The notes under the pieces are model-generated. The model saw only the letters and a list, made by a program, of their open reading frames with translations. It was not told where the DNA came from and did no database searches. This document shows, in pieces, positions 1 to 18,839 of a stretch of 55,667 nt of DNA; position 1 is the stretch's first letter; each line of letters starts with the position of its first letter. The stretch covers positions 66,599 through 122,265 of the forward strand of contig DYFK01000006.1 of assembly GCA_020725265.1 (NCBI GenBank). The letters are read 5' to 3'. The DNA comes from Hydrogenophilus sp. (lineage in GTDB: Bacteria > Pseudomonadota > Gammaproteobacteria > Burkholderiales > Thiobacillaceae). Made by a program: the position numbers and the translations under genes.

Positions 1-36
1 GTTGTAGCTCCCTCTCTCACCCCGGATAGCTACACT
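1..36 (+). CRISPR. Terminal repeat of a type II-C CRISPR array (array lies off the left edge)
   Basis: A 36-nt unit starting GTTGTAGCTCCC and ending ATAGCTACACT has the layout of N. meningitidis-type II-C repeats, which start GTTGTAGC and end GCTACAAT. Bases 14-30 are perfectly complementary to the anti-repeat at 4662-4678, and bases 1-8 pair with 4686-4693, with one G-U pair. No second repeat is in the window, so this is one end of the array. It reads toward cas2 and is followed at once by a terminator, so it is probably the 3' repeat. The near-terminal C at position 35 breaks pairing that an A would allow, consistent with a degenerate last repeat. Confidence 0.85.
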
Positions 37-46
37 ACCCCTCCCC

Positions 47-84
47 AATTCCCCGCCCGGCGTAGCTGGGCGGGGAATTTTTTT
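47..84 (+). terminator. Rho-independent terminator of the CRISPR array
   Basis: A perfect 12-bp stem (47-58 with 68-79) and a 9-nt loop are followed by a T tract through 84 on the plus strand. There is no T tract in the minus direction, so it ends pre-crRNA transcription coming from the left, not the cas operon. It lies between the terminal repeat and the cas2 stop codon. Confidence 0.85.
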
Positions 85-98
85 CTGGGAAGAGGCCT

Positions 99-431
99 TC
101 AGAACAGCAACATCTGTTCGGACTTGACCGCTTTTTCCTGAAAAAGAGGTAAGCCGACAAGGAGTTTCATGCTGGCGAATTGTTTTTCCGTTACGGTCAG
201 GCATCTGACCGATCCGGCTGGCGGGAGATTGTCGATCAGGCGTTTCAGGTGTTTACCCTCGGCGTCGTTGCCGTTGAGAATGCGGCCGTAGACAGAAAAC
301 TGGATCATGTCGTAGCCGTCATTGAGAAGGAACCGACGGAAAATCGAATAAGCACGGCGTTCCGCGCGGGTGACAACGGGCAAGTCGAAGAACACGAGCA
401 GGCGCATATGGCGTCGTGTCTCCGCGCTCAT
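99..431 (-). CDS. cas2: CRISPR-associated endoribonuclease-fold protein Cas2
   Basis: This 110-residue protein has the usual Cas2 length. It has a ferredoxin-like fold with the N-terminal strand LLVFFDLP, whose Asp is the conserved metal-site acid, then a helix rich in Arg (TRAERRAYSIFRRFL) and a central strand MIQFSVYGRI. Cas2 forms the scaffold of the Cas1-Cas2 complex that inserts new spacers. The ATG is 2 nt downstream of the cas1 stop, so it is the last gene of a cas9-cas1-cas2 operon. The gene ends 14 nt from the array terminator and is convergent with the array. Confidence 0.93.
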   Translation of the reverse strand: MSAETRRHMRLLVFFDLPVVTRAERRAYSIFRRFLLNDGYDMIQFSVYGRILNGNDAEGKHLKRLIDNLPPAGSVRCLTVTEKQFASMKLLVGLPLFQEKAVKSEQMLLF

Positions 432-433
432 GT

Positions 434-1328
434 TCAGCCGTCGGCGCGGTGTTGGGTGAGACCGATCAGCAGCGGAAGTTCGATCTGGTTTTCGTCTGAC
501 TCGTCGTAGACCCTGACCAAGCTTTCCACGGTGTGTTCAATGGCGGAGAGGGCCGACATGACACCGCGAGGCATGCCGACATCCACGTTTAGCAAGCTGA
601 CCAGCGTGGCTTTGTCGGAGGGGGTGAGATCGATTTCCTTGTCTGCGCGCAGATGCTTGATGACATGCAGGTCGACCAAGGGGCGGAATGGTTCGATCAA
701 GTCGTCAGCCAGATTGAAGGCATTCTGCTCGCTGTCATGGAAGATACCCATGGTCGGATGTAGACCATGGGCCACCAGTCCTCGCGTGATGGCGCCACGC
801 AGGACGGCATAGCCATAGTCCAGCGCGGCATTGACCCAGCGTGCGTCGTCGCGCTGGAAATGCCGATCGAACAGCTGTGTGAAGTAATACGCGGCGGCCT
901 GACCTTCCTGCCGGTCCGAATCTCCAGAGCGGACACGGCGGGCATGGGACTCCAATTTTTCCGTGCCATCACGGCCAGATAGCCGCAGGCAGGCAGCCTG
1001 ATTGGTGATCTTGCGCCGGACGATGGAGGCCCAGGTTCGTTTGGCCAAGGGTTTGCCGACATTTTGTTGTAGACGCCAAATTCGGGTGCTGCGCGTGTGT
1101 TGCAGGAAAGGAATGAACACGCCGTTCGGTTGATGGTTGTCACCCGTAGCGTATAGCCCGATGCCATATTCGGCGCAGGCCGACAGTACCGGGTGGGTGA
1201 GGCTGATTTCGCGGTGGTTGAGGACGATGACGGCGATATCCTCGAATGGGACGAAGGCGGTTTCGTCCTGCTCGATGGCGAGCGAGAAATGTTCGCGCCG
1301 GAGCTTGGCCGGCCGCGAGATCATTACG

Positions 1329-1342
<14 letters not shown>
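434..1342 (-). CDS. cas1: CRISPR-associated integrase Cas1 (type II)
   Basis: Spacer-acquisition integrase of 302 residues. The GTG at 1342 is chosen because the protein then begins VTWRSVMIS, as type II-C Cas1 proteins begin MTWRS, and a GGAG lies 7 nt upstream. An in-frame ATG at 1387 would add 15 residues encoded inside cas9. Visible family features are FEDIAVIVLNHRE in the N-terminal beta domain, the helical catalytic domain with NAALDYGYAVLRG (the region of the metal-binding Glu/His set), GIFHDSEQNAFNLADD and the following FRPLVD. The start overlaps the cas9 end by 14 nt and cas2 follows after 2 nt, indicating translational coupling. Confidence 0.93.
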
Positions 1343-8787
<7,445 letters not shown>

Positions 8788-8845
8788 GACATCCGCCGCC
8801 CCGTCCGGCCGTTCGCCCCGGCCCAGCCACCGGCGCTGAAATGCG

Positions 8846-9147
8846 ATGCGCGGGCTGGCCTGGGTTCTGGCGTTGCTGATCGTGCTGCTGCAATACCCGC
8901 TCTGGCTGGGCAAGGGCAGCTGGTTGCGCGTGGGTGAACTCGAACGCGAGATCGCCGCTCGGAAGACCGCCAATCTCGCGCTGGAAGCGCGCAACGCCCA
9001 GCTGGCGGCGGAGGCGCGGGATCTGCACTCCGGTTACGACGCGCTCGACGAGCGCGCCCGCTTCGAACTTGGCATGGTGCGCGCCAACGAAGTCTTTTTC
9101 CACGTCATGGAGCCGGCGCATCGCTCCGCAACCGAGGTGAAACGTCC

Positions 9148-9151
<4 letters not shown>
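8846..9151 (+). CDS. ftsB: Cell division protein FtsB
   Basis: Small bitopic division protein of 101 residues. One membrane helix (about 5-20, LAWVLALLIVLLQYPLW) is followed by a coiled coil (about 30-65, starting ELEREIAARKTANLALEARN) and a short periplasmic tail with ARFELGMVRANEVFF. FtsB joins FtsL and FtsQ at the septum and helps activate septal peptidoglycan synthesis. The position directly after eno is the usual one in Beta- and Gammaproteobacteria. Its stop overlaps the start of the zipA-like gene, which is also a division gene. Confidence 0.93.
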
Positions 9152-13398
<4,247 letters not shown>

Positions 13399-13426
13399 AG
13401 TGCCGCTGGCGCCGGGCATTCCGCCT

Positions 13427-14872
13427 TCAGCGCCAGCTCAACAGCAGTTGCCGGGCGCGTCCGTTCTCGACGACACGCAACCGTACCCGGCCGGCGCCGG
13501 CCTGCCTGGCCAGCGCCTTCTCGAACCCGTCGGCGTCGCCGACCGGTTCCTCGTTGACTTCCAGGATCAGCAGACCGGGCCGCAAGCCGGCCAGCGCGGC
13601 GACCGAACCGGCGGCGACTTCCTCGACGACGACGCCGTGACCGGGGCGCAGGCGCGCGCGCAGGGCTTGTTCCGGGCTCAGCGCGCGCACGCGCAAACCG
13701 AGTGCCTGGATGGCGGTTTCCAGCTCCTGGCGGGCTTCGTCGAGCTGACCGACGCGAGCGTGCAGGCGTAACGGTCGGCCATCGCGCAGGATATCCAGGG
13801 TGATGCGCGAACCCGGGCGGGCCAGCGCGACCCGGTTGCGATACTGGCCGGGATCGCCGATCGGCGTGCCGTCGAGTCCGAGCAGCAGGTCGCCGGCGCG
13901 CAGACCGGCGCGCGCGGCGGGTGAATCCTCGGCGACCTCGGCGACCAGCACGCCGCGTCCGGATGTGCCGGCAAGGGCCTCGGCGGCGACGCGGTCGAGC
14001 GACCGCGCGGTGATGCCGAGATAGCCGCGCAGGACGCGGCCGCGCTGGAGCAATTGCTCGGCGATGTCGCGCGCCAGGTTGCTGGGGATGGCGAAGCCGA
14101 TACCGATGTGGCCGCCGCTCCGACTGAAGATGGCGGTATTGACGCCGACCACCTCGGCGTCCAGGTTGACCAGTGGTCCCCCGGAATTGCCCGGATTGAT
14201 GGCGGCGTCGGTCTGGATGAAATCCTCGTAATCGTTGATGCCCAGGCTGGCGCGGCCCTTGGCGCTGACCACGCCGGCGGTCAGGGTATGCGACAGGCCG
14301 AACGGGTTGCCCATCGCCACCACCCATTCGCCGACTTCGATGCGCGTGGAGTCGCCCCAGACCAGGGGAGGTGGGCCGGCCACCGGGATTTCGAGCACGG
14401 CGATGTCGGACTTGGGATCGGTGCCCTTCAGGCGGGCGTCGAACTCGCGGCCGTCCTGGAGACGGACGCGGATGCGCTCGGCCTGCTCGATCACGTGGTT
14501 GTTGGTCAGGATGTAACTGGTGGCGCGTCCGTCGCTGGCGAACACGAAGCCGGAGCCCTGACCGAGCGCGCGTCGCGGCGGCTGGCGCGGCGCGCGCCGG
14601 GACAGGCCGGGGAGGTCGTCACCGAAGAAACGGCGGAACAGATCGTCGCCGAACGGAAAATCGTCCGGGCCGGCCTCGACTTCGCGGCGCCGCTCGACCT
14701 GGATGAAGACCACCGCCGGCGCCACCCGGCGGGCCACGGTGGCGAATGCCTTGCCGGTCTGGCGCAGGTTTTCCAGGCCATCGTCGCGCGCCTGGGTGGC
14801 GGATGCCAGTGCCAGCGCGAGCAAGGCGCAGAGCAGGCAGGACAGCAGGGTGAGCGGTGGTCGGGTGGGCAT
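13427..14872 (-). CDS. Periplasmic HtrA/Deg-family serine protease
   Basis: Periplasmic quality-control protease of 481 residues. A signal peptide (about 1-28, LLCALLALALASATQA) precedes a trypsin-like domain with the triad His in ILTNNHVIEQA, Asp in GTDPKSDIAVLEI and Ser in NPGNSGGPLV. Two PDZ domains follow (about 275-365 and 385-480), as in DegP, DegQ and MucD. A proline- and arginine-rich insert (RRAPRQPPRR) lies in the LA loop. It stands alone on the minus strand, 54 nt beyond the short-chain dehydrogenase gene. The sequence does not decide between DegP, DegQ and MucD, so no symbol is given. Confidence 0.93.
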   Translation of the reverse strand: MPTRPPLTLLSCLLCALLALALASATQARDDGLENLRQTGKAFATVARRVAPAVVFIQVERRREVEAGPDDFPFGDDLFRRFFGDDLPGLSRRAPRQPPRRALGQGSGFVFASDGRATSYILTNNHVIEQAERIRVRLQDGREFDARLKGTDPKSDIAVLEIPVAGPPPLVWGDSTRIEVGEWVVAMGNPFGLSHTLTAGVVSAKGRASLGINDYEDFIQTDAAINPGNSGGPLVNLDAEVVGVNTAIFSRSGGHIGIGFAIPSNLARDIAEQLLQRGRVLRGYLGITARSLDRVAAEALAGTSGRGVLVAEVAEDSPAARAGLRAGDLLLGLDGTPIGDPGQYRNRVALARPGSRITLDILRDGRPLRLHARVGQLDEARQELETAIQALGLRVRALSPEQALRARLRPGHGVVVEEVAAGSVAALAGLRPGLLILEVNEEPVGDADGFEKALARQAGAGRVRLRVVENGRARQLLLSWR

Positions 14873-14926
14873 CGGGTCGGTGGCTGGAACGGGTGGCCTC
14901 GGTTTCGGATACGCTGGGCGGGTGTC

Positions 14927-15706
14927 TCAGGGCGCCGTCGGCAACGTGTCCAGCCCCTCGATCAGGCGGCCGCGCGGCGCCTCCGCTCCCGGCCGCATCA
15001 GTGCCAGCAGGGTTGGCGTCAGGGCGTTGATGTCGGGCAGCCGGGCCTTATCCTCGCCCGGGTGGCTGCGTGCCCGTTGCGGCGTGTTGAGCGGGCCGGG
15101 GATGACCAGGTTGACGCGCATCGGCTTGTCCGACCATTCGTCGGCCTGGATGCGGAAGTAGGCTTCCAGCGCCGCCTTGGAGACCGCGAAACCGCCCCAG
15201 TAGGCGACCGGCGCGTGGCCGTGGCTTTCGCCGATCAGGATCACCGAGGCCAGGTCGCTGGCCGACAGGAACGGCGCGCAGGCGCGGTTGATGGCGGCTG
15301 GCGCGGCCGCGTTGACCTTGAACAGACGCGTCCAGCCCTCGACGTTTTCCATGTCCAGCGGCGACAGCGCTTCGAACGCGGCGGCGGCGTGCAGGATGCC
15401 GTCGAGACGGCCGAGCTGATAGCTGATGGCTTCCGCCATGGCCTGATATTCGGCGTCGCCGGCGCTGGCCAGATCCAGTGGGAAGATGGCCGGTTGCGGG
15501 CCGCCGGCGGCGACGATCTCGTCATAGGTTTGTTCCAGCTTGCCGACCGCGCGGCCGAGCAGGATCACGGTGGCGCCGTGGCGGGCATAGGCGAGCGCGG
15601 CGGCGCGGCCGACACCGCCACCGGCGCCGGTGACCAGGATGACGCGTCCGGCGAGGAAATCGGCGGGGAACACGGAGGCAGGCAGGGATTCAGTCATGGC
15701 CGTCAT
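14927..15706 (-). CDS. YciK-like short-chain dehydrogenase/reductase with an altered active site
   Basis: A 259-residue Rossmann protein. The cofactor loop is VTGAGGGVGRAAAL, LDLAS lies before the next helix, and the C-terminal region holds MRVNLVIPGPLNTP. YciK-like proteins carry a WGAYxxSK active site; here the site reads YWGGFAVSK, so the catalytic Tyr is replaced by Phe (codon at 15188-15190) while Lys is kept. The usual NNAG motif is HAAAAF. Its 5' end overlaps hpnE by 17 nt, so it is the last gene of the hpnC-hpnD-hpnE run. Activity on a normal alcohol or ketone substrate is doubtful. A second ATG at 15697 is possible. Confidence 0.88.
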   Translation of the reverse strand: MTAMTESLPASVFPADFLAGRVILVTGAGGGVGRAAALAYARHGATVILLGRAVGKLEQTYDEIVAAGGPQPAIFPLDLASAGDAEYQAMAEAISYQLGRLDGILHAAAAFEALSPLDMENVEGWTRLFKVNAAAPAAINRACAPFLSASDLASVILIGESHGHAPVAYWGGFAVSKAALEAYFRIQADEWSDKPMRVNLVIPGPLNTPQRARSHPGEDKARLPDINALTPTLLALMRPGAEAPRGRLIEGLDTLPTAP

Positions 15707-16982
15707 TTTCCAGGATGCGGTGGGCGCAGGCCAGACCGCTGCGTACGGCGCCCTCCAGCGTCGCCGGGTAGTCGCCGGCGGTGTAGTCGCCGGCCAGCCA
15801 GACGCCGGGCAGGGCGGTGGCGTTGCCGGGCCGGTCCAGGCCGGGTAGACAGGCGAAGGTGGCGCGCTTTTCGATGATCAGTTTCCAGTCCAGCAGTGTC
15901 GGCAGGGGGCCGAGTTCACGCGCGAGCAGGGCGAGATAGTCGTCGCGCAGGGTTTTCGGCGGCTGCCGCAGATGTGGTCCGTCGGCGCTGACCACCAGGC
16001 TGACCACGCCGGGCGCGATGTCGTCGCGCTCGAACGCCCATGGCGCCTGGCCGTCGCCAAGACCGAGCATGGGCAGCGGCAGGGCGACCGGCTTGGCGAA
16101 GCGCAGCCAGAGCGTGGCCAGCGGTTGCCAGGTGAAGGCACCGACCCGGCGGCCCAGTTCGGCCAGTTCCGGCAGGCCGGCGAGCAGCGCCGGCAGGCGC
16201 GCCGGATGGCAGGCGAACACGACCCGGTCGGATTCGACATCCGGCCCGGCCAGCCGGTAACCGGCGCCGGCGCGGGTCACCGCTTCGACCTTGCAGGCCA
16301 GGCGCGTTTCGCCGCCGCGCGCGCGGACCCGGGCGGCGGCGGCTTCCGGCAGAAGCCGGCCGAGGTCGGCACGGTTGAACACCAGGTCGCTGTCGGCGCG
16401 GGCGCCGGCCAGGCTGTCGCGCAGCACGTTGCAGAACACCTGGGCGGAGGCGGTCGCCAGCGGCGTGTTCAGCGCGGCGATGCAGATCGGCGCCCACAGC
16501 CGATCGACCAGCGCGGCGGGTTGCCGGTGCCGGGCCAGCAGTTCGGCGGCCGGCAGGTCGGTCGCCAGGCGGAAGCCGGTGGCCTGAAGCGCGCGCATGA
16601 ACCGCGCCGCCGCCAGCTTGTCGGCCAGCGCCAAGCCACGCGCGGCGAGCAGGCCGGCGGCCAGGTGCAGAGGCGCCGGCAGCCGGGGCAGGGCAAGGCG
16701 GAAACCGGGCACGCGCAGGTCGAGCGGTCGCCGTTCGATGCCGTCGTGCGTGCCCAGCCGGCGCATCAGGTCGAGGGTGGCGCGGTAGGCGCCGATCATC
16801 AGGTGCTGGCCGTTGTCGACGCGCAGGCCGTGCCAGTCGACCGCGCGGGCGCGGCCACCGAACTGGCGGGCGGCTTCGAACAGCCGTACCGGCACGCCGT
16901 GATCGGCGAGTTCGACCGCGCAGGCCAGGCCGGCCCAGCCACCGCCGACGATGGCGACCCCGGCGGTGGTCGTCGTGGCCAT
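15690..16982 (-). CDS. hpnE: Hydroxysqualene dehydroxylase HpnE
   Basis: FAD-dependent amine-oxidase-fold enzyme of 430 residues that reduces hydroxysqualene to squalene, the third step of the HpnCDE route. The N-terminus has the dinucleotide motif VAIVGGGWAGLACAVELA, then FEAARQFGGRAR and DNGQHLMIGAY. The C-terminus has the flavin motif GVWLAGDYTAGDYPATLEGA. It follows hpnD after 4 nt and overlaps the dehydrogenase gene, so all four genes are likely one transcript. The product feeds hopanoid synthesis in most bacteria that carry this trio, but no squalene-hopene cyclase lies in the window. Confidence 0.93.
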   Translation of the reverse strand: MATTTTAGVAIVGGGWAGLACAVELADHGVPVRLFEAARQFGGRARAVDWHGLRVDNGQHLMIGAYRATLDLMRRLGTHDGIERRPLDLRVPGFRLALPRLPAPLHLAAGLLAARGLALADKLAAARFMRALQATGFRLATDLPAAELLARHRQPAALVDRLWAPICIAALNTPLATASAQVFCNVLRDSLAGARADSDLVFNRADLGRLLPEAAAARVRARGGETRLACKVEAVTRAGAGYRLAGPDVESDRVVFACHPARLPALLAGLPELAELGRRVGAFTWQPLATLWLRFAKPVALPLPMLGLGDGQAPWAFERDDIAPGVVSLVVSADGPHLRQPPKTLRDDYLALLARELGPLPTLLDWKLIIEKRATFACLPGLDRPGNATALPGVWLAGDYTAGDYPATLEGAVRSGLACAHRILENDGHD

Positions 16983-16986
16983 CGGT

Positions 16987-17856
16987 TCAGCCGCGCAGCC
17001 AGGCGCGCCAGGCCAGCCAGAGCTTGCGCAGAGGCGTCAGCGCGACCCGGTGTTCGAGCACGCGGTAGCCGTCGGCGCGGATCTCTTCGAGCAGGGTCCG
17101 ATAGATCGCGGCCATGATCAGGCCGGGGCGTTGCGCCTTGCGGTCGGCGGCCGGCAACAGCGCGAAGGCTTCGTCATAGGTGCGCTGGGCGCGCTGGTAC
17201 TGGAGTTCCATCAGGGCGTGGAAGCCCTGGCCGGCGCGTCCCTGGAGCAGGTCGCGTTCATCGACGCCATGTTCGGCCAGTTCGGCTTGCGGCAGGTAGA
17301 TGCGGCCGCGCCGGGCGTCCTCGCCGACGTCGCGCAGGATGTTGGTGAGCTGGAAGGCGAGGCCGAGTCGGTTGGCGTACTTGAGCGTGGCGTGATCGGT
17401 GACGCCGAAGATCAGCGCCGAGGCCTCGCCGACGACGCCGGCGACGCGGTGGCAGTACAGGCGCAGATCCTTGAATTCGGCGTAGCGGACATGACCGAGA
17501 TCCATTTCCATGCCGTCGATGATCTGCTCGAACGCCTCGCGCGGCAGCCGGTAGGGCTCCACCGCTTCGAGCAACGCGCGGGTCACCGGATGGCTGGGCG
17601 CGCCGGCATACAGGCGATCGATCTCGTCGCGCCACCAGGCCAGCTTGGCGCGCGCGACGTCGATGTCGCGACATTCGTCGGCGATGTCGTCGACTTCCCG
17701 GCAGAAGGCGTAGAAGGCGGTGATCGCGCGCCGGCGCGGCGGCTCCAGGAAGCGGAAGCTGTAATGGAAGCTGGAGCCGCTGGCGGCGGCGCGTTGCCGG
17801 CAGTAGTCGTGCGCCTGTTCGAGCGCGCTGGCCGGGGTCGGAGCCGGGTGGTCCAT
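16987..17856 (-). CDS. hpnD: Presqualene diphosphate synthase HpnD
   Basis: Trans-isoprenyl diphosphate synthase of the squalene/phytoene synthase family, 289 residues, condensing two farnesyl diphosphates to presqualene diphosphate. The first Asp-rich motif is CREVDDIADE and the second LTNILRDVGEDARRGRIYLP. The MDHPAPTP start at 17856 was chosen because upstream codons in the same frame belong to the hpnC region. It lies 2 nt after hpnC and 4 nt before hpnE, in the standard C-D-E order. Confidence 0.93.
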   Translation of the reverse strand: MDHPAPTPASALEQAHDYCRQRAAASGSSFHYSFRFLEPPRRRAITAFYAFCREVDDIADECRDIDVARAKLAWWRDEIDRLYAGAPSHPVTRALLEAVEPYRLPREAFEQIIDGMEMDLGHVRYAEFKDLRLYCHRVAGVVGEASALIFGVTDHATLKYANRLGLAFQLTNILRDVGEDARRGRIYLPQAELAEHGVDERDLLQGRAGQGFHALMELQYQRAQRTYDEAFALLPAADRKAQRPGLIMAAIYRTLLEEIRADGYRVLEHRVALTPLRKLWLAWRAWLRG

Positions 17857-17858
17857 GG

Positions 17859-18746
17859 TCAGTGTCCGCAATGACCGGAGTCGCACGACGCCGCCGACGC
17901 GCGTCGGCGGCCGGGCAGCAGCGCGCGCCGCAGCATGTAGGCCCAGTCGCACCAGCCCAGGGTCGGGCGGTGCCGGAACATGTCGCCGCGTGCTTCGTAC
18001 AGATGATGCAGGATGCGTTCGCCGCCAAGCACGATCATGCGCGTCTCCAGGCCAAGCCGGCCGGGCAGGGCGCGGCCCAGCGGCGCGCTTGCCTGGAGCA
18101 TGCGCCGGGCGCGTTCGATCTGGGTTTTCATGAACTGCCACCAGAGCGCGTCGACCCGGCCTTCGGCGATCTGGCGTTCGGAAATGCCGAATTTCGTCAT
18201 TTCGTCCTGGGGCAGGTAGACCCGGCCTTTTTGCCAGTCCAGCGCGACATCCTGCAGGAAGTTGATCAGTTGCAGCGCCGAACACAGCCCGTCCGCCCAA
18301 GCCTGGTGACGGAGATCGTCGTCGCGGTACAGGCACAGCAGCAGCCGGCCGATCGGGTTGGCGGAGCGCTTGCAATAGTCCATGACCTCGCCGAAATGGG
18401 CGTAACGGGTCTTCACGCAGTCCTGCTCGAAGGCGTCGAGCAGGTCGTGGAACGCCCGCCAGGGCAGGTCGTGGGCGCGGATGTGCGGGGCCAGATCGCG
18501 GAATACCGGGTGCTCGACCGTCTCGCCGCGTTCCAGCGCGCGCAGGAATTCGTGATATTCGGCGAGCCGGGCCAGCCGCTCCGCCGCCGGCGCGTCGCCC
18601 TCGTCGGCGAAGTCATCGGCGTTGCGCGCGAAGGCGTAGATCGCGCGGACGGCCGGGCGCAGCCGGGCCGGCATCAGCAGGGAGGCGACCGGGAAGTTCT
18701 CGTAGTGGCCGGCGTTGATGGCGTTGGGGCGCGGGGTGGTGGACAT
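17859..18746 (-). CDS. hpnC: Hydroxysqualene synthase HpnC
   Basis: Second squalene-synthase-family enzyme, 295 residues, which converts presqualene diphosphate to hydroxysqualene. The Asp-rich motifs are ARNADDFADEGD and LINFLQDVALDWQKGRVYLP. HYENFPVASLLMP near the N-terminus is typical of HpnC. The start at 18746 gives the usual N-terminus MSTTPRPNAINAGHYENFP; an upstream in-frame start at 18794 would add 16 atypical residues. Neither has a clear ribosome site. The C-terminal tail ends in a Cys/His-rich stretch (CDSGHCGH) not expected from the family core. It is the first gene of the hpnCDE operon. Confidence 0.92.
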   Translation of the reverse strand: MSTTPRPNAINAGHYENFPVASLLMPARLRPAVRAIYAFARNADDFADEGDAPAAERLARLAEYHEFLRALERGETVEHPVFRDLAPHIRAHDLPWRAFHDLLDAFEQDCVKTRYAHFGEVMDYCKRSANPIGRLLLCLYRDDDLRHQAWADGLCSALQLINFLQDVALDWQKGRVYLPQDEMTKFGISERQIAEGRVDALWWQFMKTQIERARRMLQASAPLGRALPGRLGLETRMIVLGGERILHHLYEARGDMFRHRPTLGWCDWAYMLRRALLPGRRRASAASCDSGHCGH

Positions 18747-18839
18747 GCGGAACGGGCGTTCAGGAATGACGTCGGCAAGGCGCCGGGGCCGCAAGTTTAC
18801 ACGGCCCGGGCCGGCTTGCCGGTGTCCCGACGTTGGCGC

